The position numbers and the translations under genes were made by a program. A stretch of DNA of 64,000 nt from Virgibacillus sp. NKC19-16 (lineage in GTDB: Bacteria > Bacillota > Bacilli > Bacillales > Amphibacillaceae): positions 182,001 through 246,000 of the forward strand of contig NZ_CP074373.1 of NCBI RefSeq assembly GCF_021560035.1. The letters are read 5' to 3'. The notes under the pieces are model-generated. The model did not search any database. It was not told where the DNA came from and worked only from the letters and a program-made list of their open reading frames with translations. Shown one piece after another: positions 48,643 to 58,089 of the stretch. Position 1 is the stretch's first letter, and every line of letters begins with the position of its first letter.

Positions 48643-49362
48643 ATGAGCAATGCTGTCATAGTACCATTAAACGCCGATCAAGAATTAGTCATTACTGCTG
48701 ATAATAGTGGCGCTATCGGTGAAAAACCACAGGATGCGGTGAGTACATCGAATACAATTGTAGGTTACTCAACCTTGCGTGTTGCTATGATGGAATGCCT
48801 TGCTGAAGGAGCAGAGCCTCGAACAATTGTCATGCAAAACTTTACCAGTGACAAAGCCTGGCAGGATTATAAAAATGGAGCCGAAGATGTTTTGAAAGCG
48901 TTGGAGCGGGATATGCTTCCAATCACGGGAAGTACGGAAAGTAATTTTGCCAGTCTGCAGTCAGGTCTTGGTATAACGGTTATTGGGACCAGAACAATAG
49001 AGGATAACCGAGACTCTGAATGGTCTGGTGAAGAAAAATTTGCTGTGATTGGAGCCCCATTAGTTGGGAACGAAGTACTCGAGCGGCAGGATGAAGTCAT
49101 ACCACTTGCTTTGTTTCAGAGGTTTTGTCAGATGGAAGAGGTAAAAGCAGTGTTGCCTATTGGCTCCAAGGGAGTTGCAGCGGCTTGGAGAAGTTGGACA
49201 AAACGGGACGATAAGCTTTCCTCTGATATTGATTTGGAAAAGTCGGGTGGCCCGGCGACTTGTATCTTGATCGCTTTTGACAACAGTAATTTAGAGACAA
49301 TCCAGAAGGCCACAGGATCTTTTTTTCATCATTTAGTGCCTTCTGAGGGATCTAGCTTGTAG
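48643..49362 (+). CDS. AIR-synthase-like protein, candidate alpha-ribazole kinase CblS
   Basis: 239 residues. The N-terminal LVITADNSGAIGEKPQD resembles the Asp-rich nucleotide-binding start of the PurM/AIR synthase superfamily, and ITGSTESNF resembles the second motif. The alpha-ribazole kinase CblS of Listeria and Geobacillus is, as I recall, of this superfamily and is linked to B12 salvage genes. At the end of this operon that is the best candidate. It would make alpha-ribazole phosphate for CobS without CobT. A weak hairpin overlaps the stop codon. Confidence 0.62.
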   Translation: MSNAVIVPLNADQELVITADNSGAIGEKPQDAVSTSNTIVGYSTLRVAMMECLAEGAEPRTIVMQNFTSDKAWQDYKNGAEDVLKALERDMLPITGSTESNFASLQSGLGITVIGTRTIEDNRDSEWSGEEKFAVIGAPLVGNEVLERQDEVIPLALFQRFCQMEEVKAVLPIGSKGVAAAWRSWTKRDDKLSSDIDLEKSGGPATCILIAFDNSNLETIQKATGSFFHHLVPSEGSSL

Positions 49363-49468
49363 CGGATAAAATCCCTGCAAGCTTACCTGTGTTTCATGAG
49401 ATGGGCCAACAAAATGAACACATCGCAAATCACCTTCATAAACTAACTTAAACTCATTGAAAAAATTG

Positions 49469-49497
49469 TTGACCGCCTACTCATTCTTAGATAAAAT
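49469..49497 (+). promoter_or_regulatory. glmS promoter
   Basis: TTGACC (49469-49474), a 17-bp spacer and TAAAAT (49492-49497) precede the ribozyme by about 75 bp. Confidence 0.75.
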
Positions 49498-49569
49498 GTA
49501 ATAGTCTACTCGCAAATGAGGCGATAGACTTCAGTCAAAAATAGAAAGGAGCATAGAAGTTACAAAAGC

Positions 49570-49750
49570 AAGAAAAAGCGCCAGGACTATTTTTTAGACC
49601 GATGATTGAAAATAGTTGACGAGGTGGAGGTTAATCGAGAAGTTCGGCGGATTCCTCCCGATTGTACATCTCAATCGATAGGCTTTGTTCTCCAAAACAA
49701 TGAGGTGACTCGTTGGCCAAAGGATAAAGTGAGATGCCAAAACAATCACG
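49570..49750 (+). ncRNA. glmS self-cleaving ribozyme-riboswitch
   Basis: The conserved start A|GCGCCAGGACTAT gives a cleavage site just before G49578. The core GACGAGGTGGAGGTTAATC, then AGTTCGGCGGATTCCTCCC and GATTGTACATCTCAATCG, matches the glmS class. Glucosamine-6-phosphate triggers cleavage and loss of glmS mRNA. Confidence 0.93.
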
Positions 49751-49751
49751 A

Positions 49752-49816
49752 GAAAGGGGCAGCATAACGCCCCCGGAAATAGAACAGAAGGAAGGTCGTT
49801 TTTGTCTGCCCCTTTC
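49752..49816 (+). other. Long-range hairpin between the ribozyme and the glmS start
   Basis: GAAAGGGGCAG (49752-49762) and CTGCCCCTTTC (49806-49816) are perfect complements enclosing a 43-base loop. No T run follows; instead the glmS ribosome binding site AAGGAGG begins a few bases later. It may be a 3' ribozyme helix or a stability element rather than a terminator. Confidence 0.55.
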
Positions 49817-49835
49817 ATCTAAGGAGGACAACGAT

Positions 49836-51638
49836 ATGTGCGGCATTGTAGGCTATATCGGGCAAAACGATACGAAAGAGATTTTATTAAATGGACTGGA
49901 AAAGTTAGAATATCGCGGCTATGATTCAGCTGGAATAGCAATGTTAAACGAAGACGGCATAAATCTTACGAAAGTAAAAGGCCGTATAGCAACGCTTAGA
50001 GAAAGCGTGGATAATACTGCTCATGCAACAATGGGAATCGGCCATACCCGCTGGGCAACACATGGTGTGCCAAGTGAAGAGAATGCACACCCACACACTA
50101 GTGCGTCTGGAAGATTTACTCTTGTTCATAATGGTGTTATCGAAAATTATCAGGAATTGAGAAGAGAATATCTAAACGATACGGCTTTTGTTAGTGAAAC
50201 AGATACGGAGATTGTCATTCATCTAATCGAAAAGCTTTTTGACAAATATCAGGATACAGCTGAGGCATTTCGTCAGGCCATAAGCCTTTTAAAAGGTTCC
50301 TATGCAATTGCAATGATCGATACGGCAGATCCAGACAATATATATGTAGCAAAAAATAAAAGCCCATTATTGATAGGTTTAGGCGATGGATTCAATGTTG
50401 TTGCCAGTGATGCAATGGCAACATTAAAAGTGACGGATCAATACCTGGAAATTTACGATCAGGAAATCGTCATTGTGAACCGCAGCTTTGTTGAAATCCA
50501 GAAGCTAAGTGGTGCAGTGGTTGACCGTAAGCCGTATACAGCAGAAATCGATATGAGTGATATTGAAAAAGGAACCTATCCGCATTTCATGTTGAAAGAA
50601 ATTGATGAACAGCCATTTGTTATGCGTAAAATTATCAACGAATACCAAAACGAAAACAATGAACTGAAGCTTGATGCAGATATCCGAAGCGCTATGCAAA
50701 AAACAGACCGCGTCTATATCATTGCTGCAGGCACAAGTTACCACGCCGGATTGGTTGGTAAATCGTTCATTGAAAAAATCGCAAACATTCCAGTTGAAGT
50801 CCATGTAGCAAGCGAATTTTCATATAACATGCCACTGTTGTCAGAAAAGCCATTATTTGTGTTCATCTCACAAAGTGGAGAGACTGCTGACAGCCGTTCC
50901 GTACTAGTAAAAATTAAAGAAATGGGACATCCAGCATTAACGATGACAAATGTGCCAGGATCCACCCTTTCTCGTGAAGCAAATTACACCTTAAATTTAT
51001 ATGCAGGGCCGGAAATTGCCGTTGCCTCAACAAAAGCATACACGGCACAAATTGCGGTACTCGCAATTTTAGCAGTAGATACGGCACAGGCAAAAGGTCT
51101 TGAGTTAGAATTCGATCCCATGCAGGAGCTTGCCATTGCCGCAAATGCGATGGAAATTTTAACAGATCAGAAAGATGAGATTGAAGGCCTGGCAAGAGAC
51201 TATTTACCAACAACACGCAATGCATTCTTCATCGGCCGCAGCGCAGACTACAATGTCTGTGTAGAAGGAGCATTGAAGCTGAAAGAAATCTCTTATATCC
51301 AGGCAGAAGGTTTTGCCGGAGGAGAATTGAAGCACGGAACTATTGCGCTAATTGAAGCGGGAACACCGGTTATCGCACTGGCAACTCAAGCGAATGTGAA
51401 CTATTCAATCAGAGGTAACGTGCAGGAAGTTGTAGCACGCGGTGCGAATGCAATGGTAATTAGCATGAAAGGTCTGGAGCAGGATGAGGATGCATTTGTT
51501 TTGCCACATGTGCATGAACTGCTGACACCACTTGTAAGTGTTGTGCCAATGCAGCTGTTGGCTTATTATGCGGCATTGCATCGTGGGTGTGATGTTGATA
51601 AGCCGAGGAATTTGGCTAAATCAGTTACTGTTGAGTAA
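49836..51638 (+). CDS. glmS: Glutamine:fructose-6-phosphate aminotransferase GlmS
   Basis: 600 residues. The catalytic Cys2 follows the initiator Met (MCGIVGYIG). The glutaminase domain contains [11 protein letters not shown], and two SIS domains show SQSGETADS and [11 protein letters not shown]; the C-terminus is KSVTVE. It makes glucosamine-6-phosphate. ATG 49836 is fixed by AAGGAGG and the need for Cys2; a longer frame from 49734 runs through the leader. The conserved C-terminal coding end forms the usual attTn7 recognition site. Confidence 0.96.
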   Translation: MCGIVGYIGQNDTKEILLNGLEKLEYRGYDSAGIAMLNEDGINLTKVKGRIATLRESVDNTAHATMGIGHTRWATHGVPSEENAHPHTSASGRFTLVHNGVIENYQELRREYLNDTAFVSETDTEIVIHLIEKLFDKYQDTAEAFRQAISLLKGSYAIAMIDTADPDNIYVAKNKSPLLIGLGDGFNVVASDAMATLKVTDQYLEIYDQEIVIVNRSFVEIQKLSGAVVDRKPYTAEIDMSDIEKGTYPHFMLKEIDEQPFVMRKIINEYQNENNELKLDADIRSAMQKTDRVYIIAAGTSYHAGLVGKSFIEKIANIPVEVHVASEFSYNMPLLSEKPLFVFISQSGETADSRSVLVKIKEMGHPALTMTNVPGSTLSREANYTLNLYAGPEIAVASTKAYTAQIAVLAILAVDTAQAKGLELEFDPMQELAIAANAMEILTDQKDEIEGLARDYLPTTRNAFFIGRSADYNVCVEGALKLKEISYIQAEGFAGGELKHGTIALIEAGTPVIALATQANVNYSIRGNVQEVVARGANAMVISMKGLEQDEDAFVLPHVHELLTPLVSVVPMQLLAYYAALHRGCDVDKPRNLAKSVTVE

Positions 51639-51681
51639 TTTTTTAGATTTGAAATAAAGTTTAACCGTCTATAAAAAATTT

Positions 51682-51717
51682 ACCCCTTTGGATATGATTG
51701 TCTAAAGGGGTGTTTTT
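51682..51717 (+). terminator. Terminator after glmS
   Basis: ACCCCTTT (51682-51689) pairs with AAAGGGGT (51704-51711) and is followed by GTTTTTG. Confidence 0.85.
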
Positions 51718-51795
51718 GTGGCGAAACGAAAAAGAACATCTAAAGTCGATAAGTGGATTAAAGAAGGTCAGGAAATTGGTTCTAATACGTTTTAA
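51718..51795 (+). pseudogene. Remnant resembling the N-terminus of Tn7-type TnsA
   Basis: Twenty-five codons from GTG 51718: MAKRKRTSKVDKWIKEGQ, then EIGSNTF and a stop. As I recall, Bacillus Tn7-like TnsA proteins begin M-A-K-R-K-R-T-x-K-x-x-K-W-I-K-E-G and continue with Y-K-P-W-L. The fragment lies 79 bp beyond glmS and reads away from it, exactly where and how tnsA sits when a Tn7-like element occupies attTn7. The rest of the gene is absent. Confidence 0.5.
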
Positions 51796-51817
51796 GATAA
51801 GAAAGGAAAGAAAGATG

Positions 51818-51907
51818 ATGGATAGACAAAATGAACTTGTTCCAAAATTTGTTCAACAAAAAGCGAAAAGCTTGGGTTATGAGGGTGAAAAATGTTACAT
51901 AATTTAA
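51818..51907 (+). pseudogene. Short 5' gene fragment, perhaps aminoglycoside-phosphotransferase-like
   Basis: Twenty-nine residues from ATG 51818 (GAAAGGAAAG upstream) with LVPKFVQQKAKSLGYEGEK, then a stop. The phrase K-A-K-x-L-G-x-E-G-x-x-W recalls the start of APH-family kinases. It follows the TnsA-like remnant and may be leftover cargo. From 51908 to 52052 I see only the leader of the next gene. Confidence 0.3.
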
Positions 51908-52052
51908 AGGATCTTTAATTGCTATTCACTCTTTTTACAATTTGAAAGAATAGCAGGAAGATGTTTTTGAAAACTAAATAAGGGTAGAGGTATTTAAGCG
52001 TTTATCTGGTGGTTAATTATCAAAATTTAAAATACACCAAGGTGGTGAAGAC

Positions 52053-53066
52053 ATGAAAGCCTTATATTTTTCCGCGGGAAGTTCTGTTTATGAAATTCAA
52101 AAAATCGAGAATGATTGGGTGATGAAAGAAAGATCGGCACCGAATGTATTGTTGAGTCTTGCAGCAGATCCCTCTCTGCCTGGAAGGCTGTATGGGGGGA
52201 CATTTGACAATGGTCTGTGGATTAGTGATGACAGTGGCGAGACGTGGGAGCCTGCCGGGCCAGGCATAACACATAACCGGGTAATGAGTGTGGCCGTCAG
52301 TCCAATTGAGGAAAGGAATGGTTATCGTGTTGTATGGGCAGGCACGGAACCCAGCGGCCTATTTCGTTCCGAAGACGGTGGTCAAACATGGACTGATTGC
52401 CCGGGATTACTAGAATTACCGTCACGATCTTCCTGGAGCTTTCCACCTCGTCCCCATACCCATCATGTGCGTTGGATTGAACCGGATATTCATGATGGAA
52501 ATCGTATCTTTGTCGGGATTGAACTTGGCGGTGTCATGAAAAGTGAAAATAAAGGGGGGCGTTGGGAGGATCGCAAACCGAATTCCCAATATGATTGCCA
52601 TGCATTAACGATTCATCCTCAAGTTCCGGGGCGAATATACGAAGCCGCGGGTGGCGGGTATGCCGAAAGTTTTGATGCTGGGAACACTTGGCAGACAGTC
52701 AACAAGGGGCTGGAACCCTATAACTACCTGGTCAATATTGCCGTGGATCCGGGTGATGCAGATACGATGGTAGCATCGGCTGCAAAAGGCCCGCGTGTAG
52801 CATATGACCCTTCGCGAGCAAGTACGATTTTGGTGCGACGCGAAAATGGCGGTTCTTGGATTCCTGTATATGATGGTCTTCCTGAACCGGAGGGCTCCAC
52901 TGTTTTTGCGCTGGCCTCTGATGCAGACGAGCCAGGTGTTTTCTACGGAGTTAATAATCTCGGCTTTTATATTTCTTATGATGCCGGGCGCACTTGGGAG
53001 AAAGTACCGGTGGAATGGCCGGATCATTTGAAAAGTAAAAGAACGCAGGGGCTGGCGTTGATTTAA
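52053..53066 (+). CDS. BNR/Asp-box repeat (sialidase-like propeller) protein
   Basis: 337 residues with no signal peptide. Asp-box motifs S-x-D-x-G-x-T-W recur: SDDSGETW, SEDGGQTW, SENKGGRW (degenerate), SFDAGNTW and SYDAGRTW, spaced about 50-60 residues apart. This fits a five- to seven-bladed propeller. Similar proteins are annotated as exo-alpha-sialidase or VPS10-like, but catalytic residues cannot be assigned. AAGGTGG precedes ATG 52053. It stands alone. Confidence 0.75.
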   Translation: MKALYFSAGSSVYEIQKIENDWVMKERSAPNVLLSLAADPSLPGRLYGGTFDNGLWISDDSGETWEPAGPGITHNRVMSVAVSPIEERNGYRVVWAGTEPSGLFRSEDGGQTWTDCPGLLELPSRSSWSFPPRPHTHHVRWIEPDIHDGNRIFVGIELGGVMKSENKGGRWEDRKPNSQYDCHALTIHPQVPGRIYEAAGGGYAESFDAGNTWQTVNKGLEPYNYLVNIAVDPGDADTMVASAAKGPRVAYDPSRASTILVRRENGGSWIPVYDGLPEPEGSTVFALASDADEPGVFYGVNNLGFYISYDAGRTWEKVPVEWPDHLKSKRTQGLALI

Positions 53067-53148
53067 CAGCTTTGCCGAGAAGTCTCCTTCAAAATCTTGG
53101 ATTAGCTGGAGAGGTTCACGGACGCTGAGATACCGATATTTTAGAAAA

Positions 53149-53262
53149 CTTGGCTGTCACCAAGCCTTTCGGTGACAGCCTTAGTTGCACTTTTGCAGTA
53201 AGAAATATGATATGCTTTCTTAACTGCAAAAAAAGAGGCAACTCCACAAAGTTGTCTCTTTT
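53149..53262. terminator. Three consecutive hairpins between converging genes
   Basis: First, GGCTGTCACC (53152-53161) with GGTGACAGCC (53171-53180). Second, TTTTGCAGTAAGAAA with TTTCTTAACTGCAAA (53191-53230). Third, AAAGAGGCAACT with AGTTGTCTCTTT (53232-53261), flanked by A and T runs and able to terminate both ways. Bases 53263-53442 show no gene. Confidence 0.7.
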
Positions 53263-53442
53263 GTAGTTTTTGATATTTTATCAAAAATCTTTTGTACTTA
53301 AATTTAAATTTGCTCAACCACTCCTTGGATAGATTCTTCGCCCTGCAAGGTTTCCAGTTTCTTACCAAATATATTTTTCTTATTCAGAACTTCTATTAAT
53401 ACAGAAGCAACATCCTATGTTAAAAAATACTGGGCTCAATCC

Positions 53443-54531
53443 TTAATTCCAGCCTGTCCACCCACGCTCATATTGGGGCGGTATATCCAAGTTATCTGTC
53501 TGGTGAACATCATGGGAAGCTTTTAACGGAAAATATGGATCCCGTAACATTTCTCTCCCCATAAGTACGATATCGGCGCGACCGTTACGAATATGATCAT
53601 CTGCTTGCATGCCTTGGTTGATCAAGCCTACAGCTGCTGTTGCAATGTTCGCGGAATGTCGGATTTTTTCGGCGAAAGGAACTTGATAGCTTGGACCAAC
53701 ATCAATCGATGGATTCGATGTATTTCCGCCTGAACTGCAGTCGATAAGGTCCACTCCTTCCTCTTTTAAACGTTTGGACAGTTCGATAGAATCTTCAATC
53801 GTCCAACCGCCATCAACCCAATCGGAGCTAGATATACGAACGGTAAATGGTAAGTTTTCCGGCCATTCCTGACGCATGATCCGGGTCGTTTCAATCACGA
53901 ATCGAATACGATTTTCAAAACTGCCTCCATACTGATCTGTCCGTTCGTTTCCTAAAGGTGAATAGAAGCTGTGTGCCAGATAGCCATGCGCCGCGTGAAA
54001 TTCGACCCATTGAAACCCTGCTTCTCGAGTTCTGATCGTCGCTTGACGAAACGCTTCTTGGATCTCATGAATATCGTTAATCGACAGTTCTTTTGGTGTT
54101 CGATTGTTTTCTGAAAAGGGTATAGCACTTGGCCCGACAACTTCCCATCCACCTTGCTCATCAGAAACATCGACACCGTAGTCATTTTGCTTCCAAGGTG
54201 CATATGTAGATGCTTTTCTCCCAGCGTGTGCCAATTGAATTCCAGGAACAGCTCCTTGGTCTTTGATAAACTGCGTGATCCGCCCGAAAGCTTCTGTGTG
54301 TCTTTCGGAATATATCCCTAAATCTTCAGGTGAAATTCGTCCTCGTGGTTCAACAGATGTAGCTTCAACAATAACTAGCCCCGCACCGCCAACGGCACGT
54401 GAACCAAGATGAACGAGATGCCAATCATTCGGCAAGCCATCATCTGCACTATATTGGCACATGGGAGAGACGCCGATTCTGTTTCGTAACGTTAAATCCT
54501 TGATCGTTAATGGAGAAAAAAGATGTGGCAT
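53443..54531 (-). CDS. Old yellow enzyme family NAD(P)H:flavin oxidoreductase (YqjM/XenA-like)
   Basis: 362 residues of the OYE TIM-barrel. NRIGVSPMCQYSADDG carries the Cys typical of the YqjM subclass. LAHAGRKAS and EFHAAHGYLAHSFYSPLGN hold substrate and FMN contacts, and YGGSFENRIRF is a family signature. It reduces activated C=C bonds, probably for detoxification. GGAGGCT precedes ATG 54531 on the minus strand. Confidence 0.88.
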   Translation of the reverse strand: MPHLFSPLTIKDLTLRNRIGVSPMCQYSADDGLPNDWHLVHLGSRAVGGAGLVIVEATSVEPRGRISPEDLGIYSERHTEAFGRITQFIKDQGAVPGIQLAHAGRKASTYAPWKQNDYGVDVSDEQGGWEVVGPSAIPFSENNRTPKELSINDIHEIQEAFRQATIRTREAGFQWVEFHAAHGYLAHSFYSPLGNERTDQYGGSFENRIRFVIETTRIMRQEWPENLPFTVRISSSDWVDGGWTIEDSIELSKRLKEEGVDLIDCSSGGNTSNPSIDVGPSYQVPFAEKIRHSANIATAAVGLINQGMQADDHIRNGRADIVLMGREMLRDPYFPLKASHDVHQTDNLDIPPQYERGWTGWN

Positions 54532-54700
54532 AGGTGAAGCCTCCTTATTTGTTGTTATATCACTTATAATATCATTAATATTATTTCAACAAAAACCTTT
54601 CCACTTTACGTATTTTTCTTAATAATTTATCATTTATACCATAGATAAAGTACAGGAGAGTATCCGGATCCGAATGTCCACTAATTGAAGGTGACGAGAA

Positions 54701-56245
54701 ATGAACATTACCTATTTGCTCTTCTTTCTTTGCATTATTGTCTGCACATTAATCATCACCTACTGGGCGGCGAGGAAAAGCAAGACGACAAATCAGTTTT
54801 ATATTGCAGCGGGAAGTTTGACAGGGATGCAGAACGGCATGGCGATTGCCGGGGATTATATCAGTGCTGCGTCGTTTTTAGGGATTGTCGGTATGGTTGC
54901 GCTGCATGGTTTTGATGGGTTTATGTATGCTATTGGTTTTTTGGTTTCTTATTTGATCGTCTTATTTTTTATTGCTGAGCCGGTGCATCACCTGGGGAGA
55001 TATTCGCTTGGTGATGTGATATGTGCGCGTTTTCCGTCTGATACAGTGAGAAGTACAATGGCTGTAGGCACACTGATAATTTCCGTGCTTTATATGATCC
55101 CCCAGCTCGTGGCGGCTGGACTCTTGATTCGTTTGCTGCTCGACATTGAGTATTCCACTTCTGTTCTGATTATTGGAAGTCTGATGACTATTTACGTAGT
55201 GTTTGGCGGGATGTTTGCGACTTCTTGGGTACAGATTGTGAAAACCGTGTTGCTCCTCTCCGGAACTTTTTTGCTGTCACTGATCGTCTTTTCCCGCTTT
55301 GACTGGAATTTGTCAGCATTACTCCAACAGGTTCAGCTTGGCACTCCGCTGGGTGAGCAGTTCTTCCTGCCCGGAAATTTATTTGCCGACCCAATGGAGA
55401 GTCTGTCGCTTCAGCTTGCTTTAATTCTTGGGACAGCAGGGTTGCCGCATATCTTGATTCGATTTTTTACAGTAAGGAACACGAAGGAAGTGCGAAAATC
55501 CGTGCTCGCTGCCAGCGGAATTATCGGCGTATTTTATATCATTACCCTCGTTTTGGGGCTTGGTGCGGTGGCGTTGGTCGGGTACCAGCAACTGATCACT
55601 CTTGACGAAACAGGCAATTTATCGGCACCCTTGCTGGCAGATCAATTGGGCGGGGATTTCCTGATGGCGTTTATATCGGCGATTGCTTTTACGACGATTG
55701 TCGCTGTGGTTGCCGGTTTGGTGATTTCCGCGACGACTGCATTCTCTCATGATATTTACTTTCATATTATGAAAAAAGGGCAGACAACGGAAAAAAGACA
55801 GGTTCGTGCGGCGCAGGTTTCTGCATTTATTATCGGGTTGGTTTCCACCCTGATTGCCCTTGGGTTAAGAAATATAAATGTGACGTTTCTAGTGTCTTTA
55901 ACCTTTATTGTCGCAGCATCCAGCATTCTTCCGGTACTAATGTTCACGATTTATTGGAAGCGATTTAACCGGGCGGGGGCAATTACCGGGATGATCACTG
56001 GACTCGCCGGTGCGTTTGTCCTAGTCTTGTTTGGCCCGCATATCATGCATCCGGATCATGGATGGATATTACGCGAGCCGCTGATCCCGCTTTATAATCC
56101 CGGTATTATCGCCATTCCATTCGGGTTTCTGGGCGCCTATTTAGGGACGATATTTTCCGGAAAGACACCAGAAAACGCCGCAGATTTTGCAAAATTCACT
56201 GTAAAGGCGCACACCGGGATGGATGCTGGGAGTGAACGCCGATGA
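54701..56245 (+). CDS. Sodium:solute symporter, acetate-permease (ActP) type
   Basis: 514 residues with about 13 membrane segments. The ActP-group phrases GSLTGMQNGMAIAGDYISAASFLG near the start and GTAGLPHILIRFFTV in the middle are clear. The product is closely similar along its length to the one at 59392-60936. Likely substrates are acetate or related monocarboxylates. No DUF485 partner precedes it. Its stop overlaps the sensor kinase start, so the two are coupled. Confidence 0.85.
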   Translation: MNITYLLFFLCIIVCTLIITYWAARKSKTTNQFYIAAGSLTGMQNGMAIAGDYISAASFLGIVGMVALHGFDGFMYAIGFLVSYLIVLFFIAEPVHHLGRYSLGDVICARFPSDTVRSTMAVGTLIISVLYMIPQLVAAGLLIRLLLDIEYSTSVLIIGSLMTIYVVFGGMFATSWVQIVKTVLLLSGTFLLSLIVFSRFDWNLSALLQQVQLGTPLGEQFFLPGNLFADPMESLSLQLALILGTAGLPHILIRFFTVRNTKEVRKSVLAASGIIGVFYIITLVLGLGAVALVGYQQLITLDETGNLSAPLLADQLGGDFLMAFISAIAFTTIVAVVAGLVISATTAFSHDIYFHIMKKGQTTEKRQVRAAQVSAFIIGLVSTLIALGLRNINVTFLVSLTFIVAASSILPVLMFTIYWKRFNRAGAITGMITGLAGAFVLVLFGPHIMHPDHGWILREPLIPLYNPGIIAIPFGFLGAYLGTIFSGKTPENAADFAKFTVKAHTGMDAGSERR

Positions 56246-57990
56246 TGGAACTTACGATTATCCTGTTTGAACGATTAGGCTTGTTATTGGTGATTGCTTT
56301 CGTCCTGACGAGAATTCCGGGGTTCCGGTCTCTAATTTACCGGGAATTCAGCGGGAAAATGGCGCTGATTCATGCTGGGATGTTTGGTTTGTTTGGAATT
56401 GCCGGCACGATTACCGGGGTAGTGATTACGGAGGACTTTACTGTGCTAAGGAATTTCGTCTGGACAGTGGAGGATGATCAGATGATTGTTAGCTCCAGCC
56501 TTGTCGCGATTGTGATTGCTGGGCTTTTGGGCGGTCCGCTGGTTGGTGCCGGAGCAGGGGTCATTGCTGGTGCGCATCTGTTTATGCTCGGCGGGGTCGG
56601 CTTTTTGGCCAACAGTTTGGTCAACCCGCTGACTGGGCTTTTGGCAGGGTATACTGCCCGGTTCTTTTCCCGGGAAAGGGTGATTTCACCGATGAAGGCT
56701 TTGTTCATCGGAGTTTTTCCACCAATTTTGCTGATACATTTGCTGCTGATTTTTGATACAACTACTATGGATATGATCGCGGTGGTCAACACGATCGGTT
56801 TGCCTGTGGTGCTTTCCAACAGTATTGCCATAGCGATATTTACCGCCATGATTGGGATTGTTCTCAGGGAGCAGGAAAATGAGGCAGCACAGGCGGCGAG
56901 ACAGGCATTGGCGCTGGCTGAGGAAGCCATTCCCTATTTAAAAAACGAATCGATTGCTGAGCGGGCAAATGGGATTGCTGATCTTTTGTATGAGCGGCTG
57001 AAATTGGCAGCAGTTAGTGTAACAACCGAGAAAGAAATCATGGCACACCGCGGATTGGGGCATGACCATCATTTGGTGGGTAACCAAATCACCACCGATT
57101 TATCCAAGCGGGCGATTGCTGAGGGGCAAATGCTCATCGCCCATTCCCGAGAGGATATAGAGTGCGAACAGGAAAAATGTCCATTAGAGGCGGCGATCAT
57201 TATCCCGATTATGGAAGGAAATGAAGCGACAGGACTGATTAAGCTATATTTTAAGAAATCCCAGCATATTCGTCCGGTGGAATTGATGCTGGCAAGAGGG
57301 TTGGGTCAACTTATTTCCAATCAGCTTCAAACGATAAAAGGAGAGCGGCTAGAGCTGTACAGCCGTGATGCTGAGCTTCGTAATCTGCAGGCGCAAATCA
57401 ATCCGCATTTTCTGTTTAATACGCTTCACATGATTGCGGCACTTGTCCGCAAAGATCCTGCGGAAGCGCGCCATATTACGGTGAAACTGGCTCATTTTAT
57501 GCGATTTAATATTAAATTGGTCTCTGAACAGCTGATTTCCATGGATAAGGAATGCCAGCACGTGCAGGCGTATATCGATATTGTTCAGCGGCGTTTTTCC
57601 AGCCGGCTGGATATTCAATTTGTGCAGCCAGAGGAGTTGGCGGAGCTTTCCATTCCGCCATCGACCATTCAGCCGCTCGTTGAAAACAGTGTGCAGCACG
57701 GATTGGCTACGGTTACGGAAGGCGGGGAAATTGAGGTCCGCATCGTGAAAGTTGCCGGTCATGTCCATGTCAGCGTTCGCGATAATGGTATTGGTTTTCC
57801 GGAGGATATTGTTAGAGAGGCCGGCCAGGTAGTACGGATGGAAAAGAAAAACAGTGGAACAGGTTTATACAATGTTAACCAGCGTCTGATCAGCCTGCTT
57901 GGGGAAGATGCGCGTCTCGTGGCAAGAAATCTGCCGGAGGGTGGTAGTGAAGTGAGTTTTCAGATTGAAACAAAAACGGAAGCATACTAG
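56242..57990 (+). CDS. LytS-type sensor histidine kinase
   Basis: 582 residues: a 5TM-5TMR_LYT membrane sensor (about 1-200), a GAF-like domain (about 225-355), a His_kinase domain with the phospho-accepting His in INPHFLFNTLHMIAAL, and a HATPase with VENSVQHGL and DNGIGF. LytS-type sensors respond to pyruvate or membrane state in relatives. Lying between acetate-type symporters, it probably senses a carboxylate. It is coupled to the symporter by ATGATG over TGA. Confidence 0.87.
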   Translation: MMELTIILFERLGLLLVIAFVLTRIPGFRSLIYREFSGKMALIHAGMFGLFGIAGTITGVVITEDFTVLRNFVWTVEDDQMIVSSSLVAIVIAGLLGGPLVGAGAGVIAGAHLFMLGGVGFLANSLVNPLTGLLAGYTARFFSRERVISPMKALFIGVFPPILLIHLLLIFDTTTMDMIAVVNTIGLPVVLSNSIAIAIFTAMIGIVLREQENEAAQAARQALALAEEAIPYLKNESIAERANGIADLLYERLKLAAVSVTTEKEIMAHRGLGHDHHLVGNQITTDLSKRAIAEGQMLIAHSREDIECEQEKCPLEAAIIIPIMEGNEATGLIKLYFKKSQHIRPVELMLARGLGQLISNQLQTIKGERLELYSRDAELRNLQAQINPHFLFNTLHMIAALVRKDPAEARHITVKLAHFMRFNIKLVSEQLISMDKECQHVQAYIDIVQRRFSSRLDIQFVQPEELAELSIPPSTIQPLVENSVQHGLATVTEGGEIEVRIVKVAGHVHVSVRDNGIGFPEDIVREAGQVVRMEKKNSGTGLYNVNQRLISLLGEDARLVARNLPEGGSEVSFQIETKTEAY

Positions 57991-58089
57991 CCGTTGGTGC
58001 TGGAGTTGATCGAGTCCTCTGCTGACAAGAAGTTACAATTTAGTTTTTTATTTTTTCTACAAAGCAGAAAAAAGGGAGAAGGTATTGCA

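Noticed and set aside
49752-49816. The long hairpin before glmS as a transcription terminator
   Set aside because: No T run follows the right arm and the glmS ribosome binding site starts directly after it.
53141-53368. A 75-codon minus-strand frame between the Asp-box protein and the old yellow enzyme
   Set aside because: It spans three hairpins, is highly basic, and lacks a ribosome binding site.
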